From positions 1-17,085 of the forward strand of contig DNCM01000111.1 in assembly GCA_003498085.1 (NCBI GenBank): 17,085 nucleotides of DNA. Direction: 5' to 3'. The notes under the pieces were generated by a model. It did not search any database, had not been told where the DNA came from, and was given only the letters and a program-made list of their open reading frames with translations. The position numbers were made by a program, and so were the translations under genes. The first letter of the stretch is position 1, and each line of letters begins with the position of its first letter. Shown here in pieces: positions 7,846 through 13,724 of the stretch. The DNA is from a bacterium (lineage in GTDB: Bacteria; UBA9089; UBA9088).

Positions 7846-10053
7846 TTAAGGTGTCCTTATCTTCTTTCTTATATCTTTTATGATGATTTTTGCCCTATCA
7901 TGGAGTTCCTTTTTCTTCGAAATCAAATTGTCTTTATCGACATATGAGTGCAGTTGGATATGGAATCTGAGTGCATTGGATGTACCAGATGGTCTGATGG
8001 TTAGATGTTCGAAGTGCTCATTATCAAAATAAAACCGAATCCCCTCGTCAGGAAATTGGAAGTCATGGGTTTTTGAGTATATATGGTCATATTTGCCTGT
8101 TCTATAAATTGCCGCAGATTTAACATGCAATCCACCAATCTCAAGGTCTCCTGCTTGGGCAAACTGATAAAGACCCAATGCCCTTCTTAGGATATTCTTC
8201 TTTATCCTATCACCCTCAATACCAGGATACTCTCCATCCAGAGGGTCAGGCTCGTAATGGTTCACAAATAGACCTATATCAGGCAAAAGGTATAATTTAT
8301 CTATCAGCTCAAATATACTAGTTTTATTTCTTCTTGCCCATTCTGCAATCTCAGCAATGAGAACAGCAGCAAATGTTCCATCCTTGTCTCTGACATGGCC
8401 TTTTATACCCAATGAAAATCTATCTAATGGGGGAAATCCAAAGATTGAAAATCCATTGCTCTGCTCCATAGCGGCTAGATTATACACTCTATCTTTTTCA
8501 AACATATCTATCGTCTCAAAGACGATTGGATGACAATCTCCCCTCTCATCTTTCCTTCCTTCGCATAGTCCTTCTGCACTTTCCTTTAATGTCTTATTCC
8601 ATGCATCCCTTATCCCTGCAGCAAGTGCTGCAAATCCTACCCAAGTCTTGATAACACCAAGTTTATATTTAAGGGCAATTTTTACGATAAGATCCGATGT
8701 TGTGTGTGACAGGACAACAAATGTTTTTTTAGGAGTTATCGTTTTGTCAAAATTGAGCCTAAACCATAGGATAAGTGCCCACATATCGTCAGCAGGCATC
8801 AGCATATAGTCCTTACCATCATAGAGAAATTGCTGATCTTTTGGAACCTTCACGACAACACCACAGCGATCAGCATCAGGGTCTGTTCCTATCAGTATAT
8901 CAATTTCTTCCCAAATATTTGGATATTCCTCCTGGAAAGCTCTAACAGCAATATCTCCAGCTCTAGGATCCCCTGGGTCGGGCTGTTGCTCTTTACCAGG
9001 TTCACTTCCAAAAGAAGGAAACAATCCATCAAGTTCATCAAGGCCATTTTTTGTTATCTTAATTACATTTTTAAAGCCTATTTCATTAAGTAGCCTTGGA
9101 ACAGCAATCCTTCCTGCACCATGAAAACTACAGTATGCAATTTTTGTAAATTTTTCACCATCTTCAAGGAGCAAAAATGACTTTATATGCTCCCTATGCT
9201 CCTTATGTATATCCATTAATTTACATCCATAATATTCAAATCCATCGATTTTTTCTGCTCCACCTAAGAAGATAAGTTTTTCTTTATTTGCATCCTCAAA
9301 GGGAAGGAGACATATATCATCTGATTTTGCCTTATCGATAAATTCTGTAAACAATTCCTTCCTTTCTTCTGGGTCAAACTGTGAGCCATTTCCACAAGAA
9401 AGTTTGTATCCATTGTAGCGATAGTCATTGTGGCTTGCAGATATTAAGATCCCCATATCTGCCTTTATTTCCTTATAGGGTATAGCAAATGTAACCTCAG
9501 GATATGGACAAGGAGAATCAAAAAGATAGACCGTATAGCCATAAGCAAGAAAAAGCTCAGCGATTATCTTTGCAAAATCTAAACCCCTAATCCTGCTATC
9601 ATAACCAATCACAATCTTGTTATACCCTTTCTTTAACCCGAACTTTGCAACACCAGAAGATGTAAGCAAAAGGACTATATTGTTTAAGGTGTTTGGACCT
9701 TTAAGGATGGAGGCATCAACCCCTTGCTCTTTAAGTCTTATAATGGATTCTTTATTGCTTGCCATTAAACCCCTAATCCCCCCTGTTCCAAAATCCATTT
9801 TCTTTCTAAATGCATTGACTATATCTCCCCATCTTTTATTTTCTATAGCATCGGCTATTGCTGATTTAAGATTTGGAGAAAACTTATCGATATTAAGATC
9901 TTCTAACCATTCCTTTAAATAACGAATAACATTTGTCTTTGCAGTATTATACGATTGGCTGTCTATCTTTCCATTTTTGAAGGCTTTCTCTAAATATTCA
10001 TTGACACCTTTATCTGCCTCAAAAATAAACTTTTCAATTTTTTCTCTTTCCAT
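7846..10053 (-). CDS. Phosphoglucomutase/phosphomannomutase family protein, long form
   Basis: A 735-residue alpha-D-phosphohexomutase, well above the usual 450-600 residues. It interconverts hexose 1- and 6-phosphates, feeding sugar-nucleotide synthesis. All four catalytic regions are visible: GTGGIRG at 89-95, the phosphoserine loop SASHN with S207, the metal loop DPDADR at 391-396, the sugar-binding loop MEQSNG at 529-534, and the phosphate-binding RPSGTSN at 687-693. The extra length comes from an N-terminal lead of about 80 residues and insertions between the domains (for instance about 400-440 and 590-640). The layout recalls PGM2-like enzymes rather than short ManB/GlmM types, but substrate preference cannot be read from sequence. 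The start overlaps the GlmU-like gene by 20 bp, implying co-transcription and a shared pathway. Confidence 0.93.
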   Translation of the reverse strand: MEREKIEKFIFEADKGVNEYLEKAFKNGKIDSQSYNTAKTNVIRYLKEWLEDLNIDKFSPNLKSAIADAIENKRWGDIVNAFRKKMDFGTGGIRGLMASNKESIIRLKEQGVDASILKGPNTLNNIVLLLTSSGVAKFGLKKGYNKIVIGYDSRIRGLDFAKIIAELFLAYGYTVYLFDSPCPYPEVTFAIPYKEIKADMGILISASHNDYRYNGYKLSCGNGSQFDPEERKELFTEFIDKAKSDDICLLPFEDANKEKLIFLGGAEKIDGFEYYGCKLMDIHKEHREHIKSFLLLEDGEKFTKIAYCSFHGAGRIAVPRLLNEIGFKNVIKITKNGLDELDGLFPSFGSEPGKEQQPDPGDPRAGDIAVRAFQEEYPNIWEEIDILIGTDPDADRCGVVVKVPKDQQFLYDGKDYMLMPADDMWALILWFRLNFDKTITPKKTFVVLSHTTSDLIVKIALKYKLGVIKTWVGFAALAAGIRDAWNKTLKESAEGLCEGRKDERGDCHPIVFETIDMFEKDRVYNLAAMEQSNGFSIFGFPPLDRFSLGIKGHVRDKDGTFAAVLIAEIAEWARRNKTSIFELIDKLYLLPDIGLFVNHYEPDPLDGEYPGIEGDRIKKNILRRALGLYQFAQAGDLEIGGLHVKSAAIYRTGKYDHIYSKTHDFQFPDEGIRFYFDNEHFEHLTIRPSGTSNALRFHIQLHSYVDKDNLISKKKELHDRAKIIIKDIRKKIRTP

Positions 10054-11266
10054 TTTTTATCCAATCTTTTCTTTGTTTTTTCGACTCATTGAATATGTGT
10101 TCAAATAATTGATAACTATCAAACAAAAATCCTCTCCTTTGTAAAACTATTTTTGCAGTCTCTATCGCATTATTTAAAGTAAACTCACGACGAAGTGAAT
10201 CATTCCCCCATGCAAAAGATGGAATCTCCTTCTCCATCATTAAGCCCCCCCCAAATAAATTACATGAAAAACCAATATTTATTCCTGTGTTTAAAAGGGT
10301 TCCAATGCCTGTTTTTGTATGATCTCCAATAAATGAACCTATTTTTATATTTCCAGTCTTTATTAGAGTACCATTCTGCTTAACACTGACCTCCGAATAG
10401 TTATTTTTTAGATCAGAGTTCGTTGTTAGAGCACCGAGATTTACCCATTCGCCAATGTAAGAATGGCCGATAAATCCTTCATGGTATTTATTTGTATTTC
10501 CAATGATTATTGTATTTTCTACCTCACCTCCAATCCTACAACCACTTCCTATAGAACATCCATCCGTTATCTTTCCACCAACAAGCATACATCTATCTCC
10601 TATAAATGCTGGACCTTTAAGGTATGTGAATGGTCTTATTTCTACACCTTTCCCAATTATCACTGGTCCTTCTCTTGCATCGATGATAGAACCAGAACCG
10701 TCGATGATATCTTCACACACGATATTTTCTTTTCCATAAACGAAAGCATTGCCTATATTAGCTTTTTTATCCTTAAAATACTCATCAAAATCTCCTTCAA
10801 TCAATCTTTGGTTTTCTATTATCGGCTCCCAAATATATGAAAATGTCATTATATCAACATCCTCAACCCTTTTTGAACCCTTTATTATCTCAGATTGGTC
10901 TTTGCAGATGTCTCTAAGTTCCTTAATTTCCTTTGAGAATAAAACTACTGCTACAAGCTTTCCATCTTTAACATAGAGAGTTTGGGTATCATTCTTTTTA
11001 AGCTCCTTGATAAATTCTAAATCACTTAAGCGAAAAACACTACTTCCGTTGATTAAAATTAACTTGTTAAATTCTCCTTCAACAGTACTTGTAGATAAAT
11101 ATTGTCTGCAAATTGTAAAAATACGAAAATCTGAAAAATGGTATTTTATCCGTTCAAGATTTGTCTTTGAACCAGAGAGGATGTCATACGTTGGCCTACT
11201 TATTGTGATGGGGTAAAATTTATGATAGTTTTCATCCTCAAACACTATAATACAACTTTTAAGCAT
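10034..11266 (-). CDS. GlmU-like sugar nucleotidyltransferase/acetyltransferase
   Basis: A 410-residue protein resembling the alternative GlmU type. The N-terminal half (about residues 1-160) is a divergent nucleotidyltransferase-like domain with the start pattern IVFEDENYHKFYPIT and SRPTYDILSG (about 7-33) rather than the classical GlmU glycine-rich loop. From about 165 to 345 a left-handed beta-helix is evident from hexapeptide turns such as PVIIGKGVEI, AFIGDRCMLVGG and IGSGCRIGG, with KYHEGFIGHSYIGEWVNLGA at 260-279 matching the acyltransferase active-site region (H262 and H268 are candidates). Predicted role: UDP-GlcNAc or a related activated sugar for the envelope. The exact substrate is unknown. 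The ATG at 11266 lies about 25 nt past repeat copy A; I see no convincing promoter or Shine-Dalgarno site, so read-through from the tRNA promoter is plausible. Confidence 0.82.
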   Translation of the reverse strand: MLKSCIIVFEDENYHKFYPITISRPTYDILSGSKTNLERIKYHFSDFRIFTICRQYLSTSTVEGEFNKLILINGSSVFRLSDLEFIKELKKNDTQTLYVKDGKLVAVVLFSKEIKELRDICKDQSEIIKGSKRVEDVDIMTFSYIWEPIIENQRLIEGDFDEYFKDKKANIGNAFVYGKENIVCEDIIDGSGSIIDAREGPVIIGKGVEIRPFTYLKGPAFIGDRCMLVGGKITDGCSIGSGCRIGGEVENTIIIGNTNKYHEGFIGHSYIGEWVNLGALTTNSDLKNNYSEVSVKQNGTLIKTGNIKIGSFIGDHTKTGIGTLLNTGINIGFSCNLFGGGLMMEKEIPSFAWGNDSLRREFTLNNAIETAKIVLQRRGFLFDSYQLFEHIFNESKKQRKDWIKNGKRKN

Positions 11267-11291
11267 TAAAGATTTTTAAAAATTGAGGAAT

Positions 11292-11403
11292 TGCGGGGGA
11301 CGGATTTGAACTTCGGATTTTTTAAGGCTCAAAGCTCTCATTGGTCGCTTTTCACCTAACAAAATCTCTCGTTCCCGGCCAGCCTTCGGTTGGCTTCAAA
11401 TCC
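11292..11403 (-). repeat. tRNA-3'-end structured repeat, copy A (fMet type)
   Basis: On the minus strand the copy ends with the T-loop and 3' acceptor strand of a tRNA-fMet-like sequence (plus-strand 11292-11311, one base different from the real tRNA). Inside it, helix P1 is the inverted pair GGATTTGAA (11302-11310) and TTCAAATCC (11395-11403). Helix P2 is GATTTT (11316-11321) with AAAATC (11361-11366), enclosing 39 nt. Helix P3 is GCCAGCC (11378-11384), loop TTC, GGTTGGC (11388-11394), directly abutting P1. Spacings P1-P2 of 5 nt and P2-P3 of 11 nt are the same in copies B and C. Strand is given as that of the tRNA-like end; which strand is functional, if either, is unknown. Confidence 0.75.
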
Positions 11404-11466
11404 TTCGCAATCAACCTCTATCATTCTTCTGACTTATTCACCAATTCTTTCAGCCTCGTAAAATTT

Positions 11467-11545
11467 TGCGGGGGGACGGATTTGAACTTCGGATTTTTTA
11501 ACAAAATCTCTCGTTCCCGGCCAGCCTTCGGTTGGCTTCAAATCC
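11467..11545 (-). repeat. tRNA-3'-end structured repeat, copy B (fMet type, short)
   Basis: The same element as copy A but 34 bp shorter inside the P2 loop (5 nt instead of 39), as if deleted between two TAA triplets. P1 is GGATTTGAA (11478-11486) with TTCAAATCC (11537-11545); P2 is GATTTT (11492-11497) with AAAATC (11503-11508); P3 is the hairpin 11520-11536. The flank AAAATTTTGCGGGGGG before the T-arm is shared with the genuine tRNA-fMet 3' end, showing that the tRNA end and its downstream bases were copied together. Confidence 0.75.
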
Positions 11546-11576
11546 TCCCACAAACCCAACTTTTATAATTAAAATT

Positions 11577-11648
11577 TTGCGGGGGGCGGATTTGAACCGC
11601 CGACCTCAAGGTTATGAGCCTTGCAAGCTACCACTGCTCCACCCCGCG
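11577..11648 (-). tRNA. Initiator tRNA-fMet (CAU)
   Basis: A full cloverleaf on the minus strand. The 5' end CGCGGGG pairs with CCCCGC, leaving the C1-A72 mismatch diagnostic of bacterial initiator tRNA. The D-stem has the initiator-type A11-U24 pair, and the anticodon loop is CUCAUAA (CAU). The variable loop is AGGUC, the T-arm is GGCGG/CCGCC with loop UUCAAAU, and the discriminator is A73. No CCA is encoded, so the end must be added after transcription. The anticodon stem CAAGG/CCUUG keeps only two of the three consecutive G-C pairs typical of initiators (29-41 is A-U). It lies downstream of tRNA-Leu and copy C with no promoter of its own that I can see. Confidence 0.95.
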
Positions 11649-11666
11649 TCATTTAACTCTTCTAAC

Positions 11667-11806
11667 TGCCGGGGGTCGGACTCGAACTTCGAATTTTCTA
11701 AGGCTCTTCAGTCGCTCCACTCCTTCAGAACCTAACAAAATTTCTTGTTCCCTGCCAGCCTCACTTTCTCCTCCCATAAGGTCGGCGTTCGGCTGGCTTC
11801 GAGTCC
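11667..11806 (-). repeat. tRNA-3'-end structured repeat, copy C (Leu type)
   Basis: The same architecture as copies A and B, but the tRNA-derived end matches the neighbouring tRNA-Leu (11666-11687 identical to 11871-11892). P1 is GGACTCGAA (11678-11686) with TTCGAGTCC (11798-11806). P2 is AATTTT (11692-11697) with AAAATT (11737-11742), enclosing 39 nt as in copy A. P3 is a perfect GCCAGCC (11754-11760) with GGCTGGC (11791-11797), but its loop is expanded to 30 nt. Spacings of 5 nt, 11 nt and 0 nt between helices equal those of the other copies. Confidence 0.75.
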
Positions 11807-11871
11807 TCTTTTCACCCCTGCTCTTTCCATTCCATTTATTCTTTATAGTTATCCTTAGTTTCTTTCCTAAC

Positions 11872-11955
11872 TGCCGGGGGTCGGACTCGAACCGACACGG
11901 AGAAATCCCCAGCGGATTTTAAGTCCGCTGCGTCTACCAATTCCGCCACCTCGGC
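11872..11955 (-). tRNA. tRNA-Leu (UAA)
   Basis: A class II tRNA of 84 nt on the minus strand. The acceptor strands are GCCGAGG and CCCCGGC, with one A5-C68 mismatch. The D-arm is of the GGCGGAAUUGGUAGACGC type, the anticodon stem-loop is GCGGA-CUUAAAA-UCCGC giving UAA, the long variable arm is built around GGGGA/UCUCC, and the T-arm is GUCGG-UUCGAGU-CCGAC. The discriminator is A and there is no encoded CCA. It is the first gene after a consensus minus-strand promoter. Its 3' end is duplicated in copy C. Confidence 0.95.
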
Positions 11956-11964
11956 TTTCTTAAG

Positions 11965-11993
11965 ATTTTATTAAGTCAAAAAACCCTTGTCAA
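11965..11993 (-). promoter_or_regulatory. Sigma-70-type promoter of the tRNA cluster
   Basis: On the minus strand, -35 TTGACA (11993 to 11988) and -10 TAAAAT (11970 to 11965) are spaced by 17 bp. The expected start at about 11957-11958 is only 2-3 nt before the tRNA-Leu 5' end. The -35 box occupies nearly the same bases as the -35 box of the opposing fliY promoter. Confidence 0.75.
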
Positions 11994-12015
11994 GATTTTA
12001 TTTTTATTTTATAAT
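11987..12015 (+). promoter_or_regulatory. Sigma-70-type promoter of the fliY operon
   Basis: -35 TTGTCA (11987-11992) and a perfect -10 TATAAT (12010-12015) are spaced by 17 bp. The expected start is at about 12021-12022, on the fliY ATG, so the message should be leaderless. The -35 overlaps the minus-strand -35 of the tRNA promoter by 5 bp. No flagellar-type alternative sigma signature was noticed here. Confidence 0.8.
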
Positions 12016-12021
12016 ATATTT

Positions 12022-13005
12022 ATGCCTGAAGAAACACATATTACTCAAGAAGAGGTGGACGCCCTTCTTGGCGAGCTTAGGCCTGGAAAGGAGGCTTTTA
12101 TATCAGAAAAAGAAGAAGAAAAGCTTGGGGAAGTCTATAAATCAACGATGATTTCCGCAACAGAGGCTCTTTCTCAAGTTCTAAACAAACAGGTTAAAAT
12201 AGAAAATCCAGATGTAAAAACCCTTTCACCCAATGAACTTGAAAGCGAACTTCCCAAAAATGCAATTGTTGTTGAGACAGAACATGTAGAGGGTCTAAAA
12301 GGAATGACATATATGATTTTCTTAAAAGAGCATGGTGCAAGTCTAGCAGACCTTGCAATAGGCGGAGATGGAACTCTTACTCCCGAGAACCTTACAGAAG
12401 TCTATCTCGGTGCTTTAGGAGATGCATTAGCAAAGATGATCGATGCAGCAAATTCCTTTTTATCGACAAAGATGGGAAAAACAGTATTTTCATCACAACC
12501 TCCAATGATAAGGGTTGTTGATTTTGAAAAGGAAAAAACGAGTCTTGATATATTGAAGGAAGATCAACTAGTTCGGATAAACTATAATCTTCAAGTTGGT
12601 GATCTATTTGAAGGAAACCTCATCCAACTCATTCCAACAGATATAGCAAGGCCAATCGTAGAAACAATAGAGGAAAAGGAAATCCCTTCTGTAATCCCAG
12701 TCCAACCTGTTCAATTTGCCCAGGCTCCAGTAGGCATACCTGAGATCCCACCTAATATGGAACTTCTTATGGATGTTCCTGTTGAAATCAGTGTTGAGCT
12801 TGGAAGGACAAATAGAAATCTTGGAGAGCTTTTAAAGATTGGAGCAGGTTATATAATGGAGCTTGACAAGTTAGTAGGCGAACCAGTTGATATACTGGTC
12901 AATGGAAGGTTAATTGCGAAGGGCGGAGTTGTTGTTGTTGATGAAAATTTTGGTGTAAGGATTACGAGCATTGTGAACCCAAAAGAAAGGATAGTAGGCA
13001 TTTAA
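12022..13005 (+). CDS. fliY: Flagellar motor switch protein FliY/FliN
   Basis: A 327-residue protein of the FliY layout. It has the N-terminal switch-binding motif ITQEEVDALLGEL (residues 7-19), a CheC-like middle domain (about 30-215), a linker rich in P, V and Q (about 216-244), and a C-terminal SpoA/FliN domain (about 247-322, MDVPVEISVELGRT then LDKLVGEPVDILVNGRL). FliY forms part of the flagellar C-ring, which binds phospho-CheY and sets rotation. In CheC-type phosphatases an ExxN motif occurs in each half. Here the corresponding places read EVYK (37-40) and DALA (134-137), so phosphatase activity may be lost. The ATG is at the predicted transcription start (leaderless). The stop overlaps the fliO start by one base (TAATG). 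Confidence 0.92.
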   Translation: MPEETHITQEEVDALLGELRPGKEAFISEKEEEKLGEVYKSTMISATEALSQVLNKQVKIENPDVKTLSPNELESELPKNAIVVETEHVEGLKGMTYMIFLKEHGASLADLAIGGDGTLTPENLTEVYLGALGDALAKMIDAANSFLSTKMGKTVFSSQPPMIRVVDFEKEKTSLDILKEDQLVRINYNLQVGDLFEGNLIQLIPTDIARPIVETIEEKEIPSVIPVQPVQFAQAPVGIPEIPPNMELLMDVPVEISVELGRTNRNLGELLKIGAGYIMELDKLVGEPVDILVNGRLIAKGGVVVVDENFGVRITSIVNPKERIVGI

Positions 13006-13424
13006 TGGAAACATCCCCATTTACAGTTTCTTCTTCTATCAATCTATTTTGGCTCGTCATTAAGGTTATTTTATACCTTGTTTTTCTCGGTATAATCATG
13101 TGGTTTATACTTTGGATATTTAAGAAAAAAAGATTTCCACAAGAAACAGGACTTATTAATATAATCGGAACAAGGGCTATTTCTCCGGGAAAGTATATTC
13201 AAATAGTAGAAATAGTGGATAGAGTCCTTGTTCTTGGGATAGGAGAAAGTATTACGGTTCTCTCTGAGATAAAAGACAAGGAAACTATTGATATAATAAA
13301 GACCCAAATGAGCAGAGAGGAGAGTAGTAAAAATCCAAATCTTCCATTTTCTGAATACCTAAAGAATTTTGGAAAAAAGATGGATTTTCTGGATAGACAG
13401 AGAAAAAGGCTTACTAGTATATAA
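13005..13424 (+). CDS. fliO: Flagellar biosynthetic protein FliO
   Basis: A 139-residue protein with a single N-terminal membrane helix (about residues 14-38) followed by a basic patch (KKKR) and a short cytoplasmic beta domain with the FliO-type pattern IIGTRAISPGKYIQIVEIVDRVLVLGIGESITVLSEI in about 48-85, and a charged C-terminal tail. FliO assists assembly of the FliP/FliR core of the flagellar type III export gate. It directly follows fliY, the usual order, but fliP/Q/R do not follow. Instead yajC begins immediately at its stop codon. Confidence 0.85.
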   Translation: METSPFTVSSSINLFWLVIKVILYLVFLGIIMWFILWIFKKKRFPQETGLINIIGTRAISPGKYIQIVEIVDRVLVLGIGESITVLSEIKDKETIDIIKTQMSREESSKNPNLPFSEYLKNFGKKMDFLDRQRKRLTSI

Positions 13425-13694
13425 ATGGATACAAAAACCCTAGAATTTCTGTTTGGGATGTTTCCATTTATTATCATTATATTTTTATTTTATCTCCTTA
13501 TAATTCTTCCCCAGCAAAAAAAAGAAAGGGGGCATAAAAAGATGATTGAGGGCCTAAAAAAAGGAGATAGGGTTGTAACGATTGGTGGTATCTGTGGAAA
13601 AGTTGATGATGTAAGGGAAAACAGTATAATCATTGAAATTGCTCCAAAGGTAAAGGTTGAATGCTTAAAGACAGGAATTCTTTCCAAAAGCTAG
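13425..13694 (+). CDS. yajC: Preprotein translocase subunit YajC
   Basis: An 89-residue protein with one membrane helix (about residues 10-28) and a small cytoplasmic domain carrying the YajC signature: PQQKKERGHKKMIEGLKKGD at 30-49, then RVVTIGGICGKVDDV at about 50-64. YajC is an accessory subunit of the SecDF part of the Sec translocon in the inner membrane. The ATG begins on the base after the fliO stop. SecD/SecF are not in the window. Confidence 0.93.
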   Translation: MDTKTLEFLFGMFPFIIIIFLFYLLIILPQQKKERGHKKMIEGLKKGDRVVTIGGICGKVDDVRENSIIIEIAPKVKVECLKTGILSKS

Positions 13695-13712
13695 AAATGT
13701 TTAAAAAATCAT

Positions 13713-13719
13713 AAGGAGG
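13713..13719 (+). promoter_or_regulatory. Strong Shine-Dalgarno site that fixes the metK start
   Basis: AAGGAGG lies 5 nt before the ATG at 13725. The in-frame GTG at 13719 begins inside this site, so it cannot be the start. This is the best ribosome-binding site in the window. Confidence 0.85.
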
Positions 13720-13724
13720 TGTGC

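Larger units (their letters stand above)
11267..12021. other. Protein-free region: tRNA cluster, structured repeats, divergent promoters
   Basis: This 755 bp region carries no credible protein gene. In minus-strand order it holds a promoter (11965-11993), tRNA-Leu(UAA), repeat copy C, tRNA-fMet, repeat copy B and repeat copy A. The spacers 11404-11466 and 11807-11871 are AT-rich, with nothing I can identify. Short open frames here translate antisense tRNA and repeats and are not genes. No intrinsic terminator (GC hairpin plus T-tract) was found at the end of either tRNA. Confidence 0.8.

Noticed and set aside
11273..11301. Promoter for the GlmU-like gene just upstream of 11266
   Set aside because: A TAAAAA-like -10 is present, but the position 17 bp upstream reads GTCCCC within repeat copy A, with no -35 match.
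11378..11394. P3 hairpin as an intrinsic terminator
   Set aside because: The hairpin is not followed by a T-tract on either strand.
11292..11806. CRISPR-like array
   Set aside because: Three similar units, but unequal lengths, tRNA-derived ends, internal helices and no regular spacer pattern or cas genes.
11341..11922. Three plus-strand open frames in the tRNA cluster (11341-11568, 11532-11735, 11614-11922)
   Set aside because: They read antisense through tRNA-fMet, tRNA-Leu and the repeats; peptide motifs such as GADLNRRPQGYEP are translations of tRNA complement. No start signals or family match.
13695..13724. SAM riboswitch before metK
   Set aside because: Only 30 nt lie between yajC and metK, with a Shine-Dalgarno site but no room for the aptamer and terminator.
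13719..13724. GTG start for metK at 13719
   Set aside because: The GTG is part of the Shine-Dalgarno sequence itself, and the MetK family start aligns with the ATG at 13725.
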